From Oscillospiraceae bacterium (GTDB lineage: Bacteria > Bacillota > Clostridia > Oscillospirales > Oscillospiraceae): DNA of 47,671 nt. Shown in pieces: positions 30,883 through 38,719 of this stretch (its first letter is position 1; every line of letters starts with the position of its first letter). The notes below the pieces were generated by a model. The model was not told the origin of the DNA. It saw nothing but the letters and a program-made list of their open reading frames with translations, and ran no database searches. The stretch lies in contig JAETSB010000016.1 of NCBI GenBank assembly GCA_021769865.1, positions 1 through 47,671 of the forward strand, read 5' to 3'. A program made the position numbers and the translations under genes.

Positions 30883-32271
30883 ATGAAAACAAAGCGCTTT
30901 TTATCAGTTTTTTTCCTGGCCCTTCTGCTGGTCGGGCAGCTGGCCGTCCCCGCCCAGGCGGCGGGCACGGAAATCTGGGCCGGAAACGTGACGGACCCGG
31001 AAATTCAGGCCAAGGCCGCCCTGCTGGTGGACCAGAAGACCGGGGCGGTGATCTATGCCCTGAACGAGCACGACGAGCTCTACCCCGCCAGCCTCACCAA
31101 GATCATGACCTGCCTGCTGGTGCTGGACGCCATTGAGGAGGGCCGGCTGAGCCTGAGCCAGGAGATCACCGCCACCCCCACGGCCCTGGAGGGGCTGGCG
31201 GAGGACGGCAGCACCGCCGGCATCAAGGCGGGAGAGGTGCTGACGGTGGAGGAGCTCCTCTACTGCCTGATGGTGGTCTCCGCCAACGAGGCGGGCGCCA
31301 TTCTGGCGGAGAAGATCTCCGGCTCCGTGGACAGCTTCGTGGACCGGATGAACGCTAGGGCGAAGGAGCTGGGCTGTGAGGACACCCATTTTATGAACCC
31401 CCACGGCTACCACGACTCCCAGCACTACACCACCGCCTGGGACCTGTACCTCATCACCAAAGCGGCCATGGAACACCCCATGTTCATGACCATCTGCGAC
31501 ACGGGCACCCACACCGTCCCCGCCACGAATATGTCCGAGGAGCGGGTGCTGAACAACACCAACTTCCTGATCCGGAGCACCCGGGAATACTACAACGCCG
31601 ACGTCCACGGCGTGAAGACCGGCTCCCACTCCATGGCGGGGAACTGCCTGGTCTCCACCGCCCAGCACGCCAGCATGGACCTTCTCTGCGTGATCCTGGG
31701 CGCGGAGCGGACCCAGGACGAGAACGGCACCTGGTGGACCTACAGCTTCGTGTATACGAACAAGCTCTATGACTGGGCCTATGGCAACTTCGCCTATCAG
31801 ACCATTTTAAAGGAGGACGACGTGGCCGGGGAGGCCCCGGTGTCCCTCTCCTCCACGGACCATGTGACCCTCCGCCCCGCCAAGGCGGTGGAGCTGCTGC
31901 TACCCAAGGACACGGACCTGGAGGAGCTGGAGAAGACCATCACCCTGAAATCCGACCCGGTGGAGGCCCCCGTTGCCGAGGGGGACGTGCTGGGCACCAT
32001 GACCATCACCCTGGACGGGGAGGAGCTGGCGGAGGTGGACCTGCTGGCCTTCACCGGCGTGGAGGCGTCCCGAATCCGCATTCTGTGGCGGGATGTGAAG
32101 AACTTCTTCTCCACCACCGCCGCCAAGGTGGGACTGGGCGTGGTCCTGGTTTTGGCCGTGATCTTCGGGGGCTGGAGGCTGCTGTTCAGCCGCCGCCGCT
32201 ACCGTTACGGGCGCAGCGTCGGCGGCGGGGGCCGCCGGAGCGGCTACCGGGGCACGCGGAAGAGACGGTAA
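30883..32271 (+). CDS. D-alanyl-D-alanine carboxypeptidase (penicillin-binding)
   Basis: A 462-residue exported PBP5/DacF-type enzyme that trims the pentapeptide of peptidoglycan. The signal peptide is MKTKRFLSVFFLALLLVGQ and on to AQA. Catalytic motifs are S70-LTK73 (PASLTKIM), S133-A-N135 and VHGVKTGS. A PBP5 C-terminal beta domain follows (about 320-400), then a membrane anchor VGLGVVLVLAVIFGG and a striking Arg/Gly/Tyr-rich basic cytoplasmic tail of about 30 residues. ATG 30883 is better spaced from GGGGG than ATG 30877. Divergent from the comEA operon. Confidence 0.93.
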   Translation: MKTKRFLSVFFLALLLVGQLAVPAQAAGTEIWAGNVTDPEIQAKAALLVDQKTGAVIYALNEHDELYPASLTKIMTCLLVLDAIEEGRLSLSQEITATPTALEGLAEDGSTAGIKAGEVLTVEELLYCLMVVSANEAGAILAEKISGSVDSFVDRMNARAKELGCEDTHFMNPHGYHDSQHYTTAWDLYLITKAAMEHPMFMTICDTGTHTVPATNMSEERVLNNTNFLIRSTREYYNADVHGVKTGSHSMAGNCLVSTAQHASMDLLCVILGAERTQDENGTWWTYSFVYTNKLYDWAYGNFAYQTILKEDDVAGEAPVSLSSTDHVTLRPAKAVELLLPKDTDLEELEKTITLKSDPVEAPVAEGDVLGTMTITLDGEELAEVDLLAFTGVEASRIRILWRDVKNFFSTTAAKVGLGVVLVLAVIFGGWRLLFSRRRYRYGRSVGGGGRRSGYRGTRKRR

Positions 32272-32278
32272 AAAAGCG

Positions 32279-32302
32279 GGAGGCTGCCAGAGGGCAGCCT
32301 CC
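32279..32302. terminator. Convergent terminator carboxypeptidase / nitroreductase
   Basis: A 10-bp perfect stem (GGAGGCTGCC / GGCAGCCTCC), 4-nt loop. TGTTTG on the plus strand, CGCTTTTTT on the minus strand. Confidence 0.85.
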
Positions 32303-32314
32303 TGTTTGCTGAGG

Positions 32315-32827
32315 TTACAGATACTTCACCAGCTCCTCCATGGGCTTGCGGTCCGTGTGGAGTCGGGCGGGATGAGCTCCCTCCGCCGGGTAGCCCAGGG
32401 GCAGCAGGGCGATGGGGCGGGTCCCCGCCATCTCCGGGAAGGCCGCCAGGAGCTTGTCCGGCTCGAACATGCCCACATAAGTAGTGCCCAGCCCCAGGTC
32501 CGCCGCCTGGAGCATCATCTGCGTGGCGGCGATGGCGGCGTCGATTTCGCCGTGGTCCTTGCCGTCGGTCTCCCGCTTCCAGGAGACGGCGGGGTCGTAG
32601 GCCACCGCCAGCATCACCGGCGGATGGAAGTGGGCGCCGGAACAGGCGTCGGCCTTCTCCAGGGCCTCGGGGGTCCGGAGGACGAAGATGCGCTGGGGCT
32701 GGTAGTTGTGGGCCGTGGGGGCGTTCCGCCCGGCCTCCAGGATCCGGTCCAGCTTTTCCGGCTCCACGGGTCGGGAGTCAAACTTGCGCAGGGAATACCG
32801 CGCGGCGGAGAGGGTTTGGAAGTCCAT
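32315..32827 (-). CDS. Nitroreductase family protein
   Basis: A 170-residue FMN-binding nitroreductase-like flavoprotein. The N-terminal FMN motif is ARYSLRKFDSRPV, then AGRNAPTAHNYQPQRI. The core includes AAIAATQMMLQAADLGLGTTYVG. Small clostridial nitroreductases of this length may reduce diverse electrophiles; the substrate is unknown. GAGGAG precedes ATG 32827. A long ORF reading on upstream from this gene in the same frame is not real. Confidence 0.92.
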   Translation of the reverse strand: MDFQTLSAARYSLRKFDSRPVEPEKLDRILEAGRNAPTAHNYQPQRIFVLRTPEALEKADACSGAHFHPPVMLAVAYDPAVSWKRETDGKDHGEIDAAIAATQMMLQAADLGLGTTYVGMFEPDKLLAAFPEMAGTRPIALLPLGYPAEGAHPARLHTDRKPMEELVKYL

Positions 32828-32916
32828 AGAATATCTCCTCTTTCCTTTTAAAATCGTGACGCCGCCAGTGTACCACATTTTTCCGCCCGGCGCAATCCAT
32901 TTCGCCGGATTGGGGA

Positions 32917-32966
32917 TTGCGGCAGGCGGAGGGTTATGGTATAATAGCCGTAAACGGCTATTATAC
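32917..32966 (+). promoter_or_regulatory. Reductase promoter with palindromic operator
   Basis: TTGCGG, 17 bp, TATAAT (32917-32945). The -10 lies in the left arm of a perfect 13-bp inverted repeat with a 2-bp centre (32939-32966, GTATAATAGCCGT / ACGGCTATTATAC). The right arm carries TATAAT on the minus strand, pointing at the nitroreductase gene. Confidence 0.65.
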
Positions 32967-32979
32967 AAGATTTCAAGCA

Positions 32980-33014
32980 TATACCACAACGCCGCCTTGC
33001 GGCTGTGGTATAAT
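32980..33014. promoter_or_regulatory. Second inverted repeat with embedded TATAAT
   Basis: TATACCACA and TGTGGTATA flank GCCGC/GCGGC with a 2-nt bulge. The right arm again contains a TATAAT (33009-33014), and GGTATAATA-CGGC is shared with the first element, so this is a tandem pair of operator-like sites. Confidence 0.5.
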
Positions 33015-33070
33015 AACGGCGAAGATTCCCCGCCCTGTGGGCGGGACACTTGGAAAGAGGGCGGCGCGTT

Positions 33071-34615
33071 ATGGTGGATTCCAAATGGCTCCAGACATAC
33101 CGGGAGGAAATTGAGACCTTCTCCGGGAAGATTCGGGACTTCCAGGAGGGGAAGATCGACAAGAAGGACTACAAGGGCTATTCCGGCGGCATGGGCAGCT
33201 ACGCCCAGCGGGACCAGTCGAAGCACATGCTCCGCCTGCGGATGCCCGCCGGGCGGCTGACCATGGAGCGGCTGAAATTCCTGGCGGACACCGTGGAGAA
33301 ATACCAGATCCGGAAGATGAAGCTCACCACTTGCGAGACGGTGCAGCTCCACGACCTGGCGGCGGAGCAGGTCCCCGCCATCATGGCCGAGGCCGCGGAG
33401 GCGGGCATCCTCTGCCGGGGCGGCGGCGGGGACAATCCCCGGAACGTCATGTGCAGTCCCCTCTCCGGCGTGCAGAAGGGGGAGACCTTCGATCCCTCCC
33501 CCTACGCGGCGGCGGTGACGGACTACCTCCTCTCCATTTGCCGGGAGATCCACATGCCCCGGAAACTGAAAATCGCCTTTTCCAACGGCGTGGACGACTC
33601 CGTCCACAGCGCCTTCCGGGACATGGGCTTCCGGGCCCAGGCCGACGGGACCTTCTCCCTCCGCATCGCCGGGGGCCTGGGGGCCATGGGCCACCGCATG
33701 GGCGTGCTGGTGGACGAGGCCGTGAAGCCCGGGGACGTGCTGTATTACGTCCGGGCCATGGTGGACACCTTCTGCCGGCACGGCAACTATGAGAACCGGG
33801 CCAAGGCCCGGACCCGCTTTATGCAGGACACCCTGGGCCCCGAGGGGCTCAAGGAGGCGTTCCTGAAAAACGTGGAGGCGCTGAAGGCCCAGGGCGGGCT
33901 GGAGCTGCCCCGGCTGGAGGCTTTGGCCGACGTCTGCGGGGGAGGAGAAACGCTGGACCACCCCCGGGCCGTCCCGCAGAAGCAGCCGGGGCTGTACGCC
34001 GTGAAGTACCACCCCATCGGCGGCCTGCTGCCGGTGGACAAGCCCGCCCAGCTGTACGATGTCATGAAGGATTTGTGCAACGCGGAGTGTCGGGTGGGGC
34101 CGGACGAGACGCTGTATGTCATCAACCTCCCCGCCGCCGAGGCGAACGCCGTTCTGGCCGTCACGGAGGACGGCGCGAGGACGGAGTTTGAGTACAGCGT
34201 GGCCTGCATCGGCGCCACGGTGTGCCAGCAGGGGGTCCGGGACAGCCAGGGGCTGCTCCAGGCCGCGGTCAAGGCGGTCCGGGAGGCGAAGATTCCCGAC
34301 GGGGCCCTGCCTCGGGTCAACATCTCCGGCTGCCCCTCCAGCTGCTCCGCTCATCAGGCGGGGACCATCGGCTTCCAGGGCGGCGTGCGCCTGGAGGACA
34401 AGAAGCCCCAGCCCGCCTTCCGCCTGTTCCTGGGGGGCAGCGACGCGCTGGACGAGGCCCGCTTCGGCGAGGCGGGGGCGGTGATCCTGGAGAAGGACAT
34501 CCCCGCCCTGCTGGTGGAGCTGGGCAAGGCGGCCGCGGCCGCGGGCCAGACCTGGAGCCAGTGGTCCGAGGCCCACCGGGAGGACCTGAACGCCATTGTG
34601 GCGAAGTACGCCTGA
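33071..34615 (+). CDS. Siroheme-dependent nitrite/sulfite reductase
   Basis: A 514-residue ferredoxin-type nitrite or sulfite reductase of the NirA/Sir family. It has the two half-domains of this fold and the 4Fe-4S/siroheme ligands C379, C385 (CIGATVC) and C421, C425 (GCPSSC). Substrate-site residues are in MLRLRMPAGRL and GGGGDNPRNVMCSPLSG. Choice between nitrite and sulfite is not safe from sequence. The siroheme synthase at 37382 and a metal-chelate type importer lie in the same orientation downstream. ATG 33071 follows AGAGGG. Confidence 0.9.
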   Translation: MVDSKWLQTYREEIETFSGKIRDFQEGKIDKKDYKGYSGGMGSYAQRDQSKHMLRLRMPAGRLTMERLKFLADTVEKYQIRKMKLTTCETVQLHDLAAEQVPAIMAEAAEAGILCRGGGGDNPRNVMCSPLSGVQKGETFDPSPYAAAVTDYLLSICREIHMPRKLKIAFSNGVDDSVHSAFRDMGFRAQADGTFSLRIAGGLGAMGHRMGVLVDEAVKPGDVLYYVRAMVDTFCRHGNYENRAKARTRFMQDTLGPEGLKEAFLKNVEALKAQGGLELPRLEALADVCGGGETLDHPRAVPQKQPGLYAVKYHPIGGLLPVDKPAQLYDVMKDLCNAECRVGPDETLYVINLPAAEANAVLAVTEDGARTEFEYSVACIGATVCQQGVRDSQGLLQAAVKAVREAKIPDGALPRVNISGCPSSCSAHQAGTIGFQGGVRLEDKKPQPAFRLFLGGSDALDEARFGEAGAVILEKDIPALLVELGKAAAAAGQTWSQWSEAHREDLNAIVAKYA

Positions 34616-34629
34616 GATGCGATTCTGAA

Positions 34630-34664
34630 GGAAAGGAGGCGAGCCTACGGCCCGCCTCCTTTCC
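34630..34664 (+). other. Intercistronic hairpin
   Basis: An 11-bp perfect stem (GGAAAGGAGGC / GCCTCCTTTCC) between the reductase and the lipoprotein gene. There is no T tract after it, so it may be a processing or stability element or a weak terminator rather than a full one. Confidence 0.45.
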
Positions 34665-34686
34665 CGCGCGATGGGAGAAGAGAACG

Positions 34687-35631
34687 ATGAAACGCCTTTG
34701 CCTGTTGTTTGCTCTGCTCCTGCTCCTGACCGCCTGTCAGACGCCGCCGGAACCTGTCGAGGAGGCAAAGCTCTCTTCCAGCAAGGCTGTTGCCTTTACA
34801 GACGACCTGGGGCAAGAGTTTGAACTGGAGCCGCCCCAAAGGGTAGCGGCGATGATCGGCAGCTTCGCGGACATCTGGTGCCTGGCCGGGGGAAAGGACT
34901 CCCTCATCGCCGCCGCCGGGGACGCGTGGACCTCCTTCGACCTGGGCCTGGGGGAGGATGTGACGGACTTGGGAGCCGTGAAGGAGCCGAACCTGGAGGT
35001 GCTGCTGGCGGCGGAGCCGGACCTGATCCTGGCCAGCGTCAACACTGCCGCGGACCTGGAGCTGAAGGACGCCTTCGCCCGGGCGGGCATTCCCGCCGCT
35101 TACTTTGAGGTGGACTGCTTCGACGACTACCTCCGGATGCTGGAGGTCTGCGCCCGCCTCACGGGACAGCCGGGGCGGTATGAGACCTACGGCGAAGCCG
35201 TCCGGGCCCAGGTGGACGCCGCCCTGGCCCGGCAGGACGGCAGCGCCCCGAAGGTTCTCTACGTCCGGGCCAGCGGCAGCGGGGTCAAGGCCAAGGGCAG
35301 CGAGGGAAGCGTCCTGGGGGAGATGCTGGCGGGCCTGGGCTGCGTCAACATCGCCGACGGCGGGGGCCTCTTGGAGAACCTGAGCCTGGAGGGCATCATC
35401 GCCGGGGACCCGGATTATATTTTCGCGGTCCTGCAGGCGTCAAGCGCCAATGTGGAAAAGGCCCAGGCATCCCTGGAGGCCGCCCTGCTCTCGAATCCCG
35501 CCTGGAGCGGTCTCCGGGCGGTGGAGGAGGGCCGGTTTTTCATCCTGGACCATCAGATCTACAATCTAAAGCCCAACGCCCGCTGGGGGGAAGCCTATGA
35601 ACAGCTCGCGGACATTCTCTATCCCAACTAA
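34687..35631 (+). CDS. ABC importer substrate-binding lipoprotein (FecB/BtuF type)
   Basis: A 314-residue solute-binding lipoprotein of the siderophore/cobalamin type (cluster A-II). The signal peptide KRLCLLFALLLLLTAC ends at lipobox cysteine C17. The fold is visible in PPQRVAAMIGSFADIWCLAGG, VLLAAEPDLILAS and IIAGDPDYIFAVLQ. It is followed by FecCD and FecE-like genes, giving a complete importer. The cargo is probably iron chelate, cobalt corrinoid or a tetrapyrrole; neighbours point to siroheme metabolism. The gene overlaps the permease start by 35 bases. Confidence 0.9.
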   Translation: MKRLCLLFALLLLLTACQTPPEPVEEAKLSSSKAVAFTDDLGQEFELEPPQRVAAMIGSFADIWCLAGGKDSLIAAAGDAWTSFDLGLGEDVTDLGAVKEPNLEVLLAAEPDLILASVNTAADLELKDAFARAGIPAAYFEVDCFDDYLRMLEVCARLTGQPGRYETYGEAVRAQVDAALARQDGSAPKVLYVRASGSGVKAKGSEGSVLGEMLAGLGCVNIADGGGLLENLSLEGIIAGDPDYIFAVLQASSANVEKAQASLEAALLSNPAWSGLRAVEEGRFFILDHQIYNLKPNARWGEAYEQLADILYPN

Positions 35632-36616
35632 ATGGATCGTTCCGGCCCTGGGGGCCCTGGCGGTTCTCTCCGCCCTGCTGAGCCTGTGCCTGGGGGCCGT
35701 GCCCCTGGACCCGGGAGAGGTGCTGGCCGCCCTGCTGGGGCGGGGCGGCGGACCTGCGGCGAGGATTGTTCTCTACGCCCGCCTGCCCCGGACCTGCGGC
35801 TGCCTCCTGGCGGGGGCGGCGCTGGCGGCGGCGGGGACCATCATCCAGGGGGTGCTGGGAAATCCCCTGGCGGCCCCCAACATCATTGGCGTCAACGCCG
35901 GGGCGGGGTTCTGCACGGCCGTCTGCGCCGCCCTGTGGCCCGCCTGGACGGCGGCGGTTCCCTTCGCCGCGTTCCTGGGGGCCCTGGGGGGCGTGGGGCT
36001 GGTGCTGTTCATCGGGTCCCGGACCGGCGCGTCGAAGACGACCCTGGTGCTGGCGGGCGTGGCGGTATCCGGCATGTTCAGCGCGGGCATTGACGCCGTG
36101 CTGACCTTCTTCCCGGACGCGCTGAACGGCTACACGGACTTCCGGGTAGGGGGCGTGGCGAACCTCTCCATGAGCCGGGTGACCCCGGCCTTCTGGGTGA
36201 TCCTGGCGGCGTTTGGCCTGGCCCTCTCCCTGGCGGGAGAGCTGGACGTGCTGCTCCTGGGGGAGGAGACCGCCCGAAGCCTGGGGCTTCCGGCCCGGCG
36301 GCTGCGGCTGATTCTGCTGGCCCTGGCGGCGGCCCTGGCGGGGGCGGCGGTGAGCTTCGCGGGCCTTTTGGGCTTCGTGGGCCTCATCGCGCCCCATATC
36401 GCCCGCCGCCTGGCGGGGGAGGACAGCTCCGCCCGGTTGCTGCTGGCGGCGGCGCTGGGGGGCGCGGCGCTGCTGACGGTGTGCGACGTGTTGGCCCGGA
36501 CGCTGTTCGCCCCCTATGAGCTGCCGGTGGGCGTAGTGCTGTCCCTGCTGGGCGGGCCGTTTTTCCTCTGGCTGCTGCTGCGGCAGAGGCGAGGAAGGGG
36601 GATGGGCCGTGCTTGA
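35597..36616 (+). CDS. FecCD-family ABC permease
   Basis: A 339-residue membrane permease with the family's long series of hydrophobic segments. Conserved parts are YARLPRTCGCLLAGAALAAAGTIIQG, written here as the region of residues 55-80, GNPLAAPNIIGVNAGAG and FVGLIAPHIARRLAG (the ATPase-contact loop). It imports iron-siderophore, heme or cobalamin-type substrates together with the binding protein and ATPase. Start ATG 35597 lies inside the end of the binding-protein gene, behind GGGGGGAAG. Confidence 0.92.
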   Translation: MNSSRTFSIPTKWIVPALGALAVLSALLSLCLGAVPLDPGEVLAALLGRGGGPAARIVLYARLPRTCGCLLAGAALAAAGTIIQGVLGNPLAAPNIIGVNAGAGFCTAVCAALWPAWTAAVPFAAFLGALGGVGLVLFIGSRTGASKTTLVLAGVAVSGMFSAGIDAVLTFFPDALNGYTDFRVGGVANLSMSRVTPAFWVILAAFGLALSLAGELDVLLLGEETARSLGLPARRLRLILLALAAALAGAAVSFAGLLGFVGLIAPHIARRLAGEDSSARLLLAAALGGAALLTVCDVLARTLFAPYELPVGVVLSLLGGPFFLWLLLRQRRGRGMGRA

Positions 36617-37379
36617 AGTGAACCACCTCTCCGTGGGCTACCCGGGCAGACGGGTGCTGGAGGACGTGTCCCTGGCCGTCCGCCCCGGGCGGGTGCTGGC
36701 GCTGCTGGGGCCCAACGGCTGCGGAAAGAGCACGCTGCTGCGGACCCTGCCGGGCCTTCTGCCGCCCCTTGGCGGGGAGATTCTGCTGGATGGAAAGCCG
36801 CTGGGGGACTATAGCCCCCGGCAGGCCGCTCAAAAAATCGCGTATCTTCCCCAGTCCCGGGCGGTGCCCAGCATCACGGCCCGGCGGATGGTCCTCCACG
36901 GCCGGTTTCCCTACCTGTCCTATCCCCGGCGCTACCGGCGGGAGGACTACGAGGCCGTGGACCGGGCCCTGGCGGCGGCGGGAGCGCTGGATCTGGCGGA
37001 CCGGCCTTTGCCGGAGTTGTCCGGAGGACAGCGGCAGAAGGTCTATCTGGCCCTGGCCCTGGCCCAGGAGACGGAGACGATTCTGATGGACGAGCCCACC
37101 ACCTACCTGGACGTGCGGCATCAATTGGAGACCCTGGCCCTGCTCCGCCGCCTGGCGGGGGAGGGGCGCGGCGCGGCGGTGGTCCTCCACGACCTCTGCC
37201 TGGCCCTGACGGCGGCGGACGACGTGGCCGTGCTGGGAGAGGGCCGCCTGCTGGCCCTGGGCGGGCCGAAGGAGATTTTTCAAAGCGGAATCCTGGCCCG
37301 GGTCATGGGCGTCCGCCTGGACCGGGTCGCCGGTCCGGAGGGTTGGCGCTATTTTTGCGAGCTGCGGTCGGAGGACTGA
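36609..37379 (+). CDS. FecE-type ABC importer ATPase
   Basis: A 256-residue ATPase. Walker A is GPNGCGKSTLL (about residues 34-44), the Q-loop is LPQSRA, signature LSGGQRQKV, Walker B ILMDEPTTYLD and the switch histidine is in VVLHDLCLA. It starts at GTG 36609, overlapping the permease stop by 8 bases. It powers the importer formed with the two previous genes. Confidence 0.95.
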   Translation: MLEVNHLSVGYPGRRVLEDVSLAVRPGRVLALLGPNGCGKSTLLRTLPGLLPPLGGEILLDGKPLGDYSPRQAAQKIAYLPQSRAVPSITARRMVLHGRFPYLSYPRRYRREDYEAVDRALAAAGALDLADRPLPELSGGQRQKVYLALALAQETETILMDEPTTYLDVRHQLETLALLRRLAGEGRGAAVVLHDLCLALTAADDVAVLGEGRLLALGGPKEIFQSGILARVMGVRLDRVAGPEGWRYFCELRSED

Positions 37380-37381
37380 AC

Positions 37382-38719
37382 ATGGCGTATTTTCCGTTTT
37401 TTATGGACCTGAAGGGCCGGGAGGGCCTGGTCGTAGGCGGCGGGGCCGTGGCGGCCCGGAAGATTGGAAAACTCCTGCCCTACGGGCCCCGGCTTACCGT
37501 GGCCGCGCCGGAGATTCTGCCGGAGATTGAGGAACTTCCCGGTTTGACACTGCTCAGCCGGGTCTTTGATCCCGCTATGCTGGAGGGAAAGTTTTTCGTC
37601 ATCGCCGCCACGGACGACCGGGAGGCGAACCGGGAGATCGCGGCCCTCTGCCGGGAGAGAGGGACCCTGGTCAACGCCGTGGACGACAAGGAGCAATGTA
37701 CCTTCCTGTTTCCCGCCTTGGTGAAACGGGGGGACCTGACCGTCGGCGTCTCCACCGCCGGGGCCAGCCCCAGCGCCGCCGCCTGGGTGAAGCGGCGGGT
37801 GGACGAGGCGGTCCCGGAGGACTTCGGAGAGCTGCTGGACTACCTGGCCTCCCTGCGCTCCATGGTCCGGGCGCGGGTGCCGGAGGCGCGGCGGGCCGCC
37901 GTGTTCTCCCGGCTGTTTTCCGTCTGCCTGGAGGGGGGCTTCCCCCTGGAAGAGGCCGCGCTGGAGGCGGTTCTGGAGGGTGCGCCAAGGGCCGGAAAGG
38001 TCTATCTGGTGGGCGCGGGCTGCGCTTCGGCGGACCTGATTACCGTCCGGGGCCTTCGGCTGCTGGAGCGCTGCGGGGCGGTGGTCTACGACGACCTGCT
38101 GTCTCCGGAGCTGCTGGACGCGGCCCCGGAGAGCGCCGAGCGAATTTATGTGGGCAAGCGGCGGGGGCGGCACTCCATGGCCCAGGAGGACATTAACGCC
38201 CTGCTGGTCTCCAAGGCCCGGGAGGGGAAGACCGTGGTCCGCCTCAAGGGCGGGGACCCCTTTGTCTTTGGCCGGGGGGGAGAGGAAGCTTTGGCTCTCC
38301 AGGCCGCCGGGATTGAGTGGGAGTATGTCCCCGGCGTCACCTCCGCCGTGGCCGTGCCGGGAGCGGCGGGGATCCCCGTCACCCACCGAGGGGTCAGCCG
38401 GGGTTTCCACGTGGTCACCGCCCACACGGCGGATTCGACGGAGGGGCCGCCCGACTTGGAGGAGCTGGCCCGACTGCGGGGGACCCTAGTGTTCCTCATG
38501 GGCCTGTCCCAGCTGGAGGAGATCGCCCGCCGCCTGATCGGGGCCGGACTGCCCCGGTCAACCCCCGTTGCCGTGATTGGCGGAAAAAACGCCCCCCGGG
38601 CGGTCCGGGGGACGCTGGGAGACATTGCGGAACGGGTTCGGGAAGCCGGGCTGGAGGCCCCCGCCGTCATTGTGGCGGGGGGCACGGCGGGGATGGATCT
38701 GCGGGATCAGCCGCCGTAG
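37382..38719 (+). CDS. cysG: Siroheme synthase CysG (fused dehydrogenase and methyltransferase)
   Basis: A 445-residue bifunctional or trifunctional enzyme. The N-terminal precorrin-2 dehydrogenase/ferrochelatase domain (1-150) starts AYFPFFMDLKGREGLVVGGG with the NAD-binding GGG. The C-terminal uroporphyrinogen-III methyltransferase (about 207-440) has KVYLVGAGCASADLITVRG, VVRLKGGDPFVFGRGGEE and YVPGVTSAVAVPG. It makes siroheme from uroporphyrinogen III for the reductase at 33071. It is two bases after the ATPase gene and overlaps the end of the convergent MATE gene by 13 bases. The length matches E. coli CysG (457). Confidence 0.95.
   Translation: MAYFPFFMDLKGREGLVVGGGAVAARKIGKLLPYGPRLTVAAPEILPEIEELPGLTLLSRVFDPAMLEGKFFVIAATDDREANREIAALCRERGTLVNAVDDKEQCTFLFPALVKRGDLTVGVSTAGASPSAAAWVKRRVDEAVPEDFGELLDYLASLRSMVRARVPEARRAAVFSRLFSVCLEGGFPLEEAALEAVLEGAPRAGKVYLVGAGCASADLITVRGLRLLERCGAVVYDDLLSPELLDAAPESAERIYVGKRRGRHSMAQEDINALLVSKAREGKTVVRLKGGDPFVFGRGGEEALALQAAGIEWEYVPGVTSAVAVPGAAGIPVTHRGVSRGFHVVTAHTADSTEGPPDLEELARLRGTLVFLMGLSQLEEIARRLIGAGLPRSTPVAVIGGKNAPRAVRGTLGDIAERVREAGLEAPAVIVAGGTAGMDLRDQPP

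Noticed and set aside
32828..34768. Long upstream extension of the nitroreductase frame (minus strand)
   Set aside because: The extension runs antisense through the siroheme reductase and the palindromic promoter region; GAGGAG and the conserved N-terminus fix the start at 32827.
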